From JBCBKZ01 sp039026975 (GTDB taxonomy: Bacteria > Bacteroidota > Bacteroidia > J057), in NCBI GenBank assembly GCA_039026975.1, contig JBCCLI010000128.1, positions 1 to 15,517 of the forward strand: a stretch of DNA of 15,517 nt, written 5' to 3'. The notes beneath the pieces are model-generated. The model had not been told where the DNA came from. It saw only the letters and a program-made list of their open reading frames with translations, and did no database searches. This document shows, one piece after another, positions 7,571 through 15,517 of this stretch (position 1 is its first letter; every line of letters begins with the position of its first letter). A program made the position numbers and the translations under genes.

Positions 7571-8344
7571 TTATTCTTCAGAGGAAGCAGTAGCTACTGG
7601 AAAAGCGAATGTGGTTTCATCTACTTCCGGATTAATTTCAATGGTGGTAAACTGAATAGGCTGAGAAGGACCATCCTTAATCCCTTGGGTCATAGCTTTG
7701 GGGAAGTAAAAACCGTCTATTTCCTCATATTCTCCCTGTGTAATACGCTGAATTTTACCTGCCATAGGGCCACTTTTAACTTCAGTATCCTGAGCTACCA
7801 GCACCATGTACTCTTTATCAAAATAATAGTAGGTTACGTCTTCTACTTCTTTTCCATCTATGGTTTTAGGCTCTTTAACCAGCTTGACTTTATAAGCATC
7901 AGTCCCTTCAATATTTTCTTCTCCTAATAGCTCCGCTGTATATCCTTTCTCTTTATAGTCTATGAAAGAATCTGGAAAATCATTAGCGTCCAGCTTCATG
8001 TTAGCGGTTCCTTCTGCGTCCGCTTTCTCTGCAGACATGGTCTGAAAATTAGTGCTCCATAATACTTCTCCGTCAAACACACCTTGGTAAATATCATTAC
8101 CCTGAAAATTGATCTTTGAGTATTGCTTTCCACTTTTAAGGGACACAATTTCTATGGGAATCTCCATACCTCCCTGATTTACCTTAGCCTCCATTCTGAT
8201 TCCTTGTAGGCTTTTCCAGTTATCTATCCCTCCTGTATTTTCCAGATAAGTATTAATAATTTCATCCACAGTCAGATCCTGGGCCTGTATGCTAAGCACG
8301 CTACTTATACAAATTGCGGCCATAATTAAAAATGCTCTTCTCAT
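7571..8344 (-). CDS. LolA-like periplasmic protein (outer membrane lipoprotein-sorting-like, COG2834-type)
   Basis: This 257-residue protein has a signal peptide (1-22, ending SIQAQ) and then a pattern of alternating beta strands typical of the LolA/LolB half-barrel fold. It begins with a helix bearing VDEIINTYLENTGGIDNWKSL (about 25-45), then strands such as MEIPIEIVSLKSGKQY, and a closing block (about 200-250) with FYFPKAMTQG and DETTFAFP. Proteins of this class bind acyl chains or lipophilic ligands in the periplasm. This one is longer than LolA and is not the housekeeping LolA itself, so lipoprotein transport should not be assumed. It is the first gene of a two-gene unit with the Asp-box protein 21 bases downstream, which suggests a shared envelope task. 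The ATG at 8344 gives the signal peptide directly. I found no complete promoter upstream; TATCTTTA on the minus strand (8384-8377) is one base off the -7 consensus and lacks a -33 TTG. Confidence 0.75.
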   Translation of the reverse strand: MRRAFLIMAAICISSVLSIQAQDLTVDEIINTYLENTGGIDNWKSLQGIRMEAKVNQGGMEIPIEIVSLKSGKQYSKINFQGNDIYQGVFDGEVLWSTNFQTMSAEKADAEGTANMKLDANDFPDSFIDYKEKGYTAELLGEENIEGTDAYKVKLVKEPKTIDGKEVEDVTYYYFDKEYMVLVAQDTEVKSGPMAGKIQRITQGEYEEIDGFYFPKAMTQGIKDGPSQPIQFTTIEINPEVDETTFAFPVATASSEE

Positions 8345-8520
8345 GTTGATGGGTTTAGTTAGAAATTAGTTACGTATAAAGATACATAAGAAAGTATATA
8401 TGTCTATGCTGGAATCTATTTAGTAGGCCCTATCTCTGCTCAATCAAGGGATTTCATAGACAAAGTAGGTGTATACGGACGGATACCAGGTACATACCTA
8501 TGGGCCAATTACCCTTTCTA

Positions 8521-8552
8521 AAAACAAAAATGGAGACCCATATGAGCCTCCA
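8521..8552 (-). terminator. Intrinsic terminator of the DUF4097-like gene
   Basis: On the minus strand TGGAGGCTC and GGGTCTCCA form a 9-bp stem (with G-U pairs) around an ATAT loop, followed by TTTTTGTTTT. It ends the 8578-9579 transcript before the LolA-like gene and so separates the two minus-strand units. Confidence 0.8.
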
Positions 8553-8577
8553 AATAAAAAGATTATGTAGTTATGCC

Positions 8578-9579
8578 TTAGTTGAAAGCGAAGGATACGC
8601 TTCCACCTGAGGTGTGCATTCTTACAGGAATTCCGCCTCCATTAATGGAGCCAGTAACATGGTTCTTTTTCATGCTTCCTTTGAAGTTGCTGATTTCATC
8701 CACATTTACTCTACCTCCATGTAAATCAAGGTCCATCCCTACTCCAGCTGGTACTCTGGCTCTGATCCCACCTCCACTGGTGGAGAGTGAGAGTTTCTTG
8801 GTTAGCCCGGTAATGTCTACGCTTATTCCGCCTCCACTAGTAGAGGCTTTCACGGATTCTGCATAGCCTGAGATACGTATAGGCCCACCGCTGGTGCTGA
8901 CATCTAAGTCACCTTTATTATTCTCCAAAGTAATTCCTCCTCCTGAAGTACGACCATAAATGTTTCCTTCAGACTCTACTATAGTGATTCCACCTCCACT
9001 TGTGCTCACTCTTACACTTCCTTTTTGTCCTTCCACTTTAATCCCACCTCCGGATGTGCTAGCGTCTGTGTCTCCGGAAACATTTACTAGTTTAATCCCT
9101 CCACCACTGGTTCTCAGTGTGTGCTCTCCAGATACGTCTGCCAAGTACAATCTGCCTCCACTAGTCTTTAATTCAGTGGACATGTTGGTAGGTACGTTTA
9201 CCTGGAAGTGGAAACTGACATTCTTGAATACACTTTTCCACCAATTCCCATTTGAATTTTTCCTTTTAGTATAGGCAATTACTGTATTACCTTCTTTGGA
9301 GATGTTAATTTCTACTACATCCCTAAGTTCAGACATGAAATCATCATTGGCAGATAAGACCTTGCCATTCCTTTTAACATACATATTAACCTCTACCTGA
9401 TTTCCGCTGGTTCCGTTCACTTCGATTTTACCACCCGAGGTGGTCACCTTGAGTTGGCCTGCACCACTCATGGTAAAAGTTTTTCTGATAGTGGGTGTAT
9501 CATCCACTGCATGAGCTTGTACGCTTACCCATAAAAAGAGAGCAAGTATACAAATGGAGTTAAGAAATATCTTTTTCAT
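8578..9579 (-). CDS. Secreted DUF4097-like beta-solenoid protein with TSGGGI repeats
   Basis: This 333-residue protein has a signal peptide (1 to about 24, ending QAHA) and belongs to the DUF4097 putative-adhesin type of repetitive beta proteins found in envelopes. Its core is a run of TSGG(G)I turns. The TSGG tetrad starts at residues 139, 157, 175, 193, 211, 229 and 247, an exact 18-residue spacing, then at 267 and, in weaker form, 323. Each 18-residue unit has the layout TSGGGI + strand + turn + strand, as expected for one coil of a right-handed beta-helix or solenoid. The N-terminal part (about 30-130) is a less regular beta region containing an early TSGG (47-50). No catalytic motif, transmembrane helix or lipobox is visible. 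It is a single-gene unit with its own terminator. Function is unknown; a structural or adhesive surface role is inferred from the fold. Confidence 0.8.
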   Translation of the reverse strand: MKKIFLNSICILALFLWVSVQAHAVDDTPTIRKTFTMSGAGQLKVTTSGGKIEVNGTSGNQVEVNMYVKRNGKVLSANDDFMSELRDVVEINISKEGNTVIAYTKRKNSNGNWWKSVFKNVSFHFQVNVPTNMSTELKTSGGRLYLADVSGEHTLRTSGGGIKLVNVSGDTDASTSGGGIKVEGQKGSVRVSTSGGGITIVESEGNIYGRTSGGGITLENNKGDLDVSTSGGPIRISGYAESVKASTSGGGISVDITGLTKKLSLSTSGGGIRARVPAGVGMDLDLHGGRVNVDEISNFKGSMKKNHVTGSINGGGIPVRMHTSGGSVSFAFN

Positions 9580-9644
9580 AGCTAATACCTAAAAACACTT
9601 TTAGTGGTTTACCTTAATCCAAGGACAGTAAGGCTAAAGGCAGG

Positions 9645-9670
9645 TTGCTTATCTTTTCCAAATACTTTTG
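9645..9670 (+). promoter_or_regulatory. Possible promoter of the second Asp-box gene
   Basis: TACTTTTG (9663-9670) matches the Bacteroidota -7 consensus TAnnTTTG and lies 56 bases before the ATG at 9727. The nearest TTG (9645-9647) is only 15 bases upstream, shorter than the usual 17-23, so the -33 assignment is doubtful. Confidence 0.35.
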
Positions 9671-9726
9671 CTAACATAGTGATTTTACTATATTGAATTT
9701 CACACTAAAAACCCAATGCTAACCTC

Positions 9727-12700
9727 ATGAGAAACTTTTCAGTATTCTATCTTATTTCCTTTTTCATTTTCTCGCTATTTTCTTCTTCAGCTGTGGCCCA
9801 GCTGTCTGAAGAGGCGTTTACGGGAATGAAATTTAGAAGTATAGGCCCTGCCTTTTCTTCCGGAAGAATTGCCGATATAGCTATTCATCCTCAGGATGAA
9901 AACGTCTGGTATGTGGCAGTAGCCTCCGGAGGTGTCTGGAAAACCCAAAATGCAGGTACTACCTGGACTCCATTGTTTGATGAGCAGGCTGTATATTCTA
10001 CGGGCTGTGTTACCATAGACCCTAATAACCCTTCCACTGTATGGGTTGGAACCGGGGAAAATGTGGGAGGAAGACATATAGGCTTCGGAGACGGTATTTA
10101 CAAGAGTGAAGACGGTGGGAAAAGCTGGACCAATATGGGCCTCCCTCAGTCTGAACACATTTCTAAAATCATTATTCATCCCAACAACTCTAATAAAATA
10201 TGGGTGGCCGTTCAAGGTCCCCTCTGGACCTCAGGAGGTGAAAGGGGGATCTTTATGTCCACAGATGGAGGGAAGAGCTGGTCCCAGACCCTGGGTGATG
10301 ATGAATGGGTGGGAGCTACTGACTTGGCTGTAGATCCCAGAAATCCTATGGTCTTATACGCCGCTACCTGGCAAAGGCATAGAACCGTGGCCGCATACAT
10401 GGGGGGAGGGCCTGGAACTGGCCTACATAAAAGCATAGATGGCGGAAAGACGTGGAAAGAGCTTACTTCCGGACTTCCCACCTCTAATATGGGGAAAATA
10501 GGACTAGCTATTTCTCCTATCAATCCTGATGTACTTTACGCTGCGATAGAGCTGGATAGACGGACTGGGGGAGTATATAAATCTACTGACAAGGGAGAAA
10601 CCTGGAAGAAGCAGTCCTCAGCTGTATCTGGTGCTACAGGCCCTCATTACTACCAGGAGTTGTATGCCTCTCCTCATGCCTTTGACAGGATTTATCTGGT
10701 AGATGTGAGAATCCAGGTATCAGATGATGGAGGAAAAACCTTTAGGAGGTTAAAAGAAGAACATAAGCACTCAGATAACCATGCTATCGTATTCAAAGCT
10801 GATGATCCCGATTATCTGCTAATAGGGACTGATGGTGGGATTTACGAGAGCTTTGACTTGGCGGAGAACTGGCGATTCATTAATAACTTGCCCCTCACCC
10901 AGTATTATAAAGTAGCGGTAGATGATGCTGAGCCTTTCTATAATATTTATGGAGGTACTCAGGATGTGAATACCCATGGGGGGCCTTCCAGAACGGATAA
11001 TGTGCACGGAATCAGGAATGCTGACTGGTATATCACCCTTTTCGGAGACGGCCACCAACCCGCTACAGAGCCCGGTAACCCGGATATCATGTATTCTGAG
11101 TGGCAGCAGGGTAACCTTACCCGCGTGGACAGAACTACGGGTGAGATAGTCTATATCCAACCCCAGCCTGCGGAAGGAGAACCCTATGAAAGATTTAACT
11201 GGGATGCTCCTATCCTGGTAAGTCCACATAAGCCCACCCGCTTGTACTTTGCTTCCCAACGGGTATGGAGATCTGAAGACAGAGGAGATTCCTGGACAGC
11301 TATCTCTGGAGACCTAACCAAAGACGAAGAAAGAATCACCCTACCCATCATGGGAGGTCAGCAAAGCTGGGATAATCCATGGGATATGCTAGCCATGTCT
11401 AACTATAACACCATCACTTCCCTAGCCGAATCTCCTCAACAAGAAGGAGTGGTTTATGCAGGTACAGATGACGGTCTCATTCAAGTAACAGAAGACGGAG
11501 GTAAAAACTGGCGTAAAATAGCAGTAGGAAATCTTCCCGGGGTACCTGATTTAGCCTTTGTAAATGACATCAAAGCTGATTTATATGATGCTTCTACTGC
11601 TTATGTATGCCTTGATAACCATAAGTATGGAGACTATAAGCCCTACTTCCTAAAAACTACTGATAAGGGAAAAAGCTGGACTAACATGACCAATGGCCTG
11701 CCTGAGAAGACCCTGGTGTGGCGATTTGTCCAGGACCATGTGAAAAAGGAGCTTATGTTCCTGGCAACTGAGTTTGGGATCTATTTCTCTGTCAATGCCG
11801 GGAAGGGCTGGACCAAACTGACTGGTGGAGTACCCACTATTCCTTTTAGAGACTTAGCTATACAAAAGCGAGAGAATGATCTGGTAGGGGCTTCTTTTGG
11901 GAGAAGTTTTTATGTGCTAGATGATTACGCTCCCCTGCGTGAAGTAAGTCAGGAACAAATGGAGGAAGAGGCTACCCTATTCTCCGTGAGAAAGGCCTGG
12001 TGGTATATGCCTAGAGGGGTGCTAAGTTTTAATAACTCAAGAGGAAATCAAGGAGCTTCCCATTATGTGGCCCCTAATCCACCCTTTGGGGCAGTATTTA
12101 CCTATTACTTGAAAGATGGCTTATCTACAGCTAAGGCTGATAGAAAGAAGGCAGAGAAAGTGCTAGCCAAGGACGGAAAGGAAATCAGCTTTCCTGGATG
12201 GGATGAGGTAGAAGCGGAGAGAAATGCAACCGCCTCCAAGATCTGGTTTACAGTGAAGGATGCTGGAGGGAACCTGGTCCGTAAGTTGACTGGCCCTACA
12301 GCTAAGGGAGTCCATAGAATCTCTTGGGACCTAAAGTATCCTGCATCTGAATTTATAGGATCTGGTGATACCACCTCCCTAAACAGGGCTTCAGCTATGA
12401 TGGCTGCTCCAGGTACTTACACAGTGAGTATGAGTAAGGAAGTAAATGGGGTAGTCACTACTCTATCCGAGCCCGTTGAATTTGAGGTAGTTCCGTTAAG
12501 GAAAGGAGCCCTGGAAGGTGCTAGTCCGGAACATACTGCTGCCTTCTGGCGTGAACTGGAATCAGCTAGTAAAGATGCTTCCATAGTTAGGTCTCAGCTA
12601 AGCAGCCAGATGAAGAAACTCTCCACGCTTAGGACTTCCCTTGAGAGATCATTGATCAGCCCTGGGGAGATGAACACACGCTTGCATGAACTCTCGGCAG

Positions 12701-12969
12701 CCTACCAGGATCTTCGCAGACAGTTATATGGCTATAGATCTAAATCCCAGGTAGGTCAGAAGAATGATCCTACCGTTAACAGCCGACTGGGGATGGTCTT
12801 TAATGCGGTAGGAAATTCTACCTACGGGCCTACGCCTGCTGCTAAAACCTCTCTGGAAATCGTACAGAAGGAGCTAGGTGTCATGAAGAAAAGCTTAGAT
12901 GCGCTATCTGATAAAATGGCCAACCTAACAGAGGAAATGGCAGAGGCAGGTGCTCCTGCTTTTGAATAG
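9727..12969 (+). CDS. Secreted VPS10/sortilin-like Asp-box (BNR) beta-propeller protein 2
   Basis: This 1080-residue protein is a paralogue of the product of 4478-7549. Their N-termini line up without gaps: the first three strong Asp-boxes fall at the same residues in both (SEDGGKSW 127-134, STDGGKSW 178-185, SIDGGKTW 236-243 here). Further boxes include STDKGETW 286-293, SDDGGKTF 332-339, SEDRGDSW 516-523, TEDGGKNW 588-595 and TTDKGKSW 644-651. The matching signature is GGTQDVNTHGGPSRT (409-423), which marks a different subfamily from the GGLQDNGSW type of protein 1. The signal peptide ends SAVAQ (about 21-25). An Ig/FlgD-like segment (about 840-920, with GVHRISWDLKYP) and a helical tail (about 940-1075) follow. 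I see no catalytic residues or sorting domain. It is a single transcription unit, divergent from the DUF4097-like gene 147 bases away. The family is sure; substrate and role are unknown. Confidence 0.88.
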   Translation: MRNFSVFYLISFFIFSLFSSSAVAQLSEEAFTGMKFRSIGPAFSSGRIADIAIHPQDENVWYVAVASGGVWKTQNAGTTWTPLFDEQAVYSTGCVTIDPNNPSTVWVGTGENVGGRHIGFGDGIYKSEDGGKSWTNMGLPQSEHISKIIIHPNNSNKIWVAVQGPLWTSGGERGIFMSTDGGKSWSQTLGDDEWVGATDLAVDPRNPMVLYAATWQRHRTVAAYMGGGPGTGLHKSIDGGKTWKELTSGLPTSNMGKIGLAISPINPDVLYAAIELDRRTGGVYKSTDKGETWKKQSSAVSGATGPHYYQELYASPHAFDRIYLVDVRIQVSDDGGKTFRRLKEEHKHSDNHAIVFKADDPDYLLIGTDGGIYESFDLAENWRFINNLPLTQYYKVAVDDAEPFYNIYGGTQDVNTHGGPSRTDNVHGIRNADWYITLFGDGHQPATEPGNPDIMYSEWQQGNLTRVDRTTGEIVYIQPQPAEGEPYERFNWDAPILVSPHKPTRLYFASQRVWRSEDRGDSWTAISGDLTKDEERITLPIMGGQQSWDNPWDMLAMSNYNTITSLAESPQQEGVVYAGTDDGLIQVTEDGGKNWRKIAVGNLPGVPDLAFVNDIKADLYDASTAYVCLDNHKYGDYKPYFLKTTDKGKSWTNMTNGLPEKTLVWRFVQDHVKKELMFLATEFGIYFSVNAGKGWTKLTGGVPTIPFRDLAIQKRENDLVGASFGRSFYVLDDYAPLREVSQEQMEEEATLFSVRKAWWYMPRGVLSFNNSRGNQGASHYVAPNPPFGAVFTYYLKDGLSTAKADRKKAEKVLAKDGKEISFPGWDEVEAERNATASKIWFTVKDAGGNLVRKLTGPTAKGVHRISWDLKYPASEFIGSGDTTSLNRASAMMAAPGTYTVSMSKEVNGVVTTLSEPVEFEVVPLRKGALEGASPEHTAAFWRELESASKDASIVRSQLSSQMKKLSTLRTSLERSLISPGEMNTRLHELSAAYQDLRRQLYGYRSKSQVGQKNDPTVNSRLGMVFNAVGNSTYGPTPAAKTSLEIVQKELGVMKKSLDALSDKMANLTEEMAEAGAPAFE

Positions 12970-12993
12970 GAATATGTACCGCTAAAGGCGTAT

Positions 12994-13025
12994 CAGGGCT
13001 ACACACATCCATTTGTGTAGCCCTG
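12994..13025 (+). terminator. Strong hairpin between convergent genes
   Basis: CAGGGCTACACA (12994-13005) and TGTGTAGCCCTG (13014-13025) form a perfect 12-bp stem with an 8-base loop. It begins 24 bases after the Asp-box gene stop and 44 bases beyond the kinase gene stop. The following AACATTTTAA is only weakly T-rich on the plus strand. It could serve both converging transcripts. Confidence 0.7.
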
Positions 13026-13069
13026 AACATTTTAATCTTATGAGAATAAACTGATTGTCTATTCTTGCT

Positions 13070-15517
13070 TTAGTCTGTCTTAACCTTCTCCGTCAATAAA
13101 TACTTCTCCAAAAACTCCCTAAGGACATCTAGTTTGATGGGTTTAGTGATAAAATCTTGCATTCCTGCTGCTATACATTGGTCTCTATCATCTTTAGAGG
13201 CATTCGCAGTCATAGCTAGAATGATAGGCTGAGCGGGTAAATCCATCTTTCTGATTTCTTTGGCTGCTGTTACGCCATCCATTTCTGGCATCTGCATATC
13301 CATTAATACCAGCTCAAAGTTTCTTATTTCCATGAACTTAAGTGCTTCCAGACCATTATTAGCTACTTCTGTATTCGCATTGAATTTACCTAACATTTTA
13401 AGCGCTACTCGTTGGTTTACCTTATTATCTTCCACCAGTAGGATATAATAGGGAGATAGGTCCAGGCTTTGTACTGTTTGTATCTTGGGCCTAAATTCTT
13501 TGCGTAGAGTAGGAGAAGAATTTCCTAGCTGTTGGTGTAGGGTACGAAATAAATCTTTTTTCCTGGCCGGTTTCTGGAGAATACTGTTGAATAGCTGTTT
13601 TTCCTTTTCTTTCTGAGTGATATTACCTGAACTAAGAAGGGTAAGTGGAAGGGTTTTTGCCTTTTGCTTTTTACGTATTTCTCTGGCTACCTCTACCCCA
13701 TCCATTTCCGGCATATGCATGTCCAATATAGCTAAGTCCGGCAGGGGTTCCTCCATAATTGCTTGTAAAAACTTCCCTCCGGTCAGGAAGGTTTTGACCA
13801 CTAAACCTTCAGAACTAAGCTGTCTTTCCAAAATGAACAGGTTAGTTTGATTATCATCTAATATCCATACCTTTTTCCCGTGTAGATCATGAGAAAGAGA
13901 TAAGGAGTTGGTCAGTTTTTTCTCACTTATTTCAGCCTCAATGATGAAGTGAAAGGTAGATCCTTTCCCCAATTCACTTTCCACCCAAACTTTTCCTCCA
14001 TGTAGTTCTACCAGTTTCTTAGAGATAGCTAATCCAAGTCCTGTTCCCCCATACTTGCGTGTAGTGGATGCATCTACCTGTGAGAAGGATTTGAAGAGTT
14101 TAGCCAGTTTTTCCTCCGGTATACCTATGCCTGTGTCTGATACGGAGAACTGTAGCCATGTCTGGGTATTTTGCCTCCTTACCTCTTTTACTTTGACCAG
14201 GATTTCTCCTTTTGCCGTAAATTTAATGGCGTTGCCTACAAGGTTGACCAGAACCTGGCGTATACGCGTAATGTCTGCCTTGATAGCTACCGGCATATTT
14301 TCATCAGACATATACAATAACTCCAGCCCTTTTTTGAAAGCCTTATTTGAGAGTAAGTCCAGTGTTTCTTCTATAGGCTCAATTACATCAAAAGAGACTT
14401 TCTCAAGCTCCAGGTGACCAGACTCTATTTTGGAATAGTCCAAAATATCATTAATGACAGATAGTAGGGATTCTCCACCTGTTCTAATGGTAGTTAAAAA
14501 TTGGTGTTGCTCCTCATTCAGGTTGGTTTCAGCCAATAAACTGGTCATTCCTATAATGGCATTTAGAGGCGTTCTGATTTCATGACTCATGGTAGACAGA
14601 AATTCCGACTTGGCAACTGAAGAGGCGAGCGCCTGTTCTTTAGTCCGAATTAATTCAAACTCAGCTTCCTTGCGAGAAGATACATCTCTCAGGATAGATA
14701 CCCAATGCGTAAACCATCCTGTCTCATCTGCAATGGGGGTAATGATGAAATTGGCCCAGAACTCTGTTCCATCCTTTTTGTAGTTGATAATCTCTATTTC
14801 TACTGATTCCCAATTTTCCAGGGCCTTCTTAAGCTTGTCTAATTCCTCTCTGTCTGAGTTAGGTCCTTGTAATAGCCTTGGCGTTTTTCCTACTATTTCT
14901 TCAGCCTCATAGCCTGTCAACTTACAAAAAGCAGGGTTTACATAAATAATTTCAGGCCCATTACTTTCTAGTTCTATAGGCTCAGCTCTGGTAATCAGAA
15001 CAGCATCTTTTGCATGCTTGACCACGGATTCTAATAAATTGATCTGGCCCTTATCTCTGACCTTATCTGTGATGTCATAATTAACGCCTGTTACCCTAAC
15101 AGGCTTACCGCTTGCATCATGAGAAACATGCCCCTTACCAGCTAAATACCTAATGGAGTCATCAGAGTGAATAATTCTAAACTCCACATCGAATTCTTTC
15201 TTTCCCTGCAAGGCTAGGTTTAGCTCCTCATTAGCTTTAGCAAAGTCCTCTGGGTGAACCCTTTTAGACCATGCCTCAAAAGCTCCCTCAAAATCTTCAG
15301 AATCTACATCATACAACTCATACATTTTAGGGTCCCATATCAATACATTATTGACAGGGTCAAAATCCCATATTCCAAGGCCTGCGGACTTCTGGGCCAG
15401 TTTAAACCGTTGGTTCAAGCCGTGTAATTCGCTTTCCCTTACTTTTTCTTCCGTTATGTCTTGAAATAGCCCTACAAGCCGTACCACTTTTCCGTTTTCT
15501 ATTTTAGGACTTCCAGA
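13070..15517 (-). CDS. Hybrid histidine kinase with multiple PAS and two receiver domains, N-terminus outside window
   Basis: The visible 815 C-terminal residues form a hybrid sensor kinase that passes phosphate from His to Asp. Order (numbered from the window edge): end of a PAC motif (1-25), a PAS_3-type domain (about 40-150), a LOV-like PAS (about 160-285), HisKA with SHEIRTP and phosphoacceptor His312, HATPase_c (N box N425/N429, DTGIGIP 461-467, GGTGLGLA 490-497), receiver 1 (acidic pair DD, Asp599 in LDMHMP, Lys in QKPAR) and receiver 2 (VEDN, Asp740 in MDMQMP, Lys in TKP). There is no HPt domain, so a separate phosphotransfer protein would be expected to carry the signal on. Coding continues past 15517: the GTG at 15487 lies inside a PAC motif and is not a start. 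No transmembrane segment is visible in this part. The target regulator and stimulus are unknown. Confidence 0.93.
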   Translation of the reverse strand, partial: SGSPKIENGKVVRLVGLFQDITEEKVRESELHGLNQRFKLAQKSAGLGIWDFDPVNNVLIWDPKMYELYDVDSEDFEGAFEAWSKRVHPEDFAKANEELNLALQGKKEFDVEFRIIHSDDSIRYLAGKGHVSHDASGKPVRVTGVNYDITDKVRDKGQINLLESVVKHAKDAVLITRAEPIELESNGPEIIYVNPAFCKLTGYEAEEIVGKTPRLLQGPNSDREELDKLKKALENWESVEIEIINYKKDGTEFWANFIITPIADETGWFTHWVSILRDVSSRKEAEFELIRTKEQALASSVAKSEFLSTMSHEIRTPLNAIIGMTSLLAETNLNEEQHQFLTTIRTGGESLLSVINDILDYSKIESGHLELEKVSFDVIEPIEETLDLLSNKAFKKGLELLYMSDENMPVAIKADITRIRQVLVNLVGNAIKFTAKGEILVKVKEVRRQNTQTWLQFSVSDTGIGIPEEKLAKLFKSFSQVDASTTRKYGGTGLGLAISKKLVELHGGKVWVESELGKGSTFHFIIEAEISEKKLTNSLSLSHDLHGKKVWILDDNQTNLFILERQLSSEGLVVKTFLTGGKFLQAIMEEPLPDLAILDMHMPEMDGVEVAREIRKKQKAKTLPLTLLSSGNITQKEKEKQLFNSILQKPARKKDLFRTLHQQLGNSSPTLRKEFRPKIQTVQSLDLSPYYILLVEDNKVNQRVALKMLGKFNANTEVANNGLEALKFMEIRNFELVLMDMQMPEMDGVTAAKEIRKMDLPAQPIILAMTANASKDDRDQCIAAGMQDFITKPIKLDVLREFLEKYLLTEKVKTD

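Noticed and set aside
7571..8344. Housekeeping LolA
   Set aside because: Longer than LolA, with only general fold-level resemblance and an unrelated gene context.
8766..9165. Regular 54-base spacing as a possible CRISPR-like array
   Set aside because: The period is coding (18 residues), the copies differ in sequence, there are no unique spacers, and the frame is open throughout.
8582..9274. Plus-strand frames rich in IPPPLV repeats
   Set aside because: They are the antisense reading of the TSGGGI repeats in the DUF4097-like gene; the minus frame is longer and has a signal peptide.
4478..12969. Type IX secretion C-terminal sorting domains on the Asp-box proteins
   Set aside because: Both end in charged helical tails rather than the beta-sandwich CTD with its usual GxY and closing Lys-Val motifs.
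15485..15487. GTG as the start of the histidine kinase
   Set aside because: The frame stays open to the window edge, and the residues on both sides form one PAC motif (ENGK before, then VVRLVGLFQDIT), so the gene simply continues outside.

Overview
The window looks like chromosomal DNA from a member of the Bacteroidota, probably of the Cytophagales type. The support is the gene content: a TonB-dependent receptor with an N-terminal CarboxypepD-like domain, very long Asp-box (VPS10/BNR) secreted proteins, a DUF4097-like TSGGGI-repeat protein and a hybrid two-component kinase. Starts also lack obvious Shine-Dalgarno sequences, and promoters resemble the Bacteroidota -33 TTG / -7 TAnnTTTG type. 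The genus cannot be fixed from the sequence alone.

Left part (1-1714): a truncated COG0523/CobW-type GTPase (metal-insertion chaperone family) runs off the left edge on the minus strand. Its upstream DNA holds a perfect 10-3-10 palindrome that covers the -33 element of a good Bacteroidota promoter, a layout typical of a Zur- or Fur-family operator. A decayed C-terminal piece of a serine recombinase follows, then an AT-rich intergenic stretch. That stretch carries a 7-1-7 dyad and a cluster of AGCTAC repeats upstream of a siderophore-type TonB-dependent outer-membrane receptor (1715-4096, plus strand), which ends in a clear terminator. This end of the window may therefore be about metal acquisition, although no shared regulation is proven.

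Middle part (4426-13025): an envelope/secretome block. Two large paralogous Asp-box beta-propeller proteins (4478-7549 minus, 9727-12969 plus) flank a LolA-like periplasmic protein (7571-8344, apparently co-transcribed with the first propeller protein) and a secreted DUF4097-like solenoid with an exact 18-residue period (8578-9579). All four have signal peptides and none shows a catalytic motif I can name. They look like a predicted extracytoplasmic module of unknown substrate.

Right part (13070-15517): the C-terminal 815 residues of a hybrid histidine kinase (PAS/PAC, PAS, LOV-like PAS without the photoactive Cys, HisKA, HATPase, two receiver domains) run off the right edge. Strong hairpin terminators separate most transcription units. 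I see no tRNA, rRNA, CRISPR array, prophage or intact insertion sequence.
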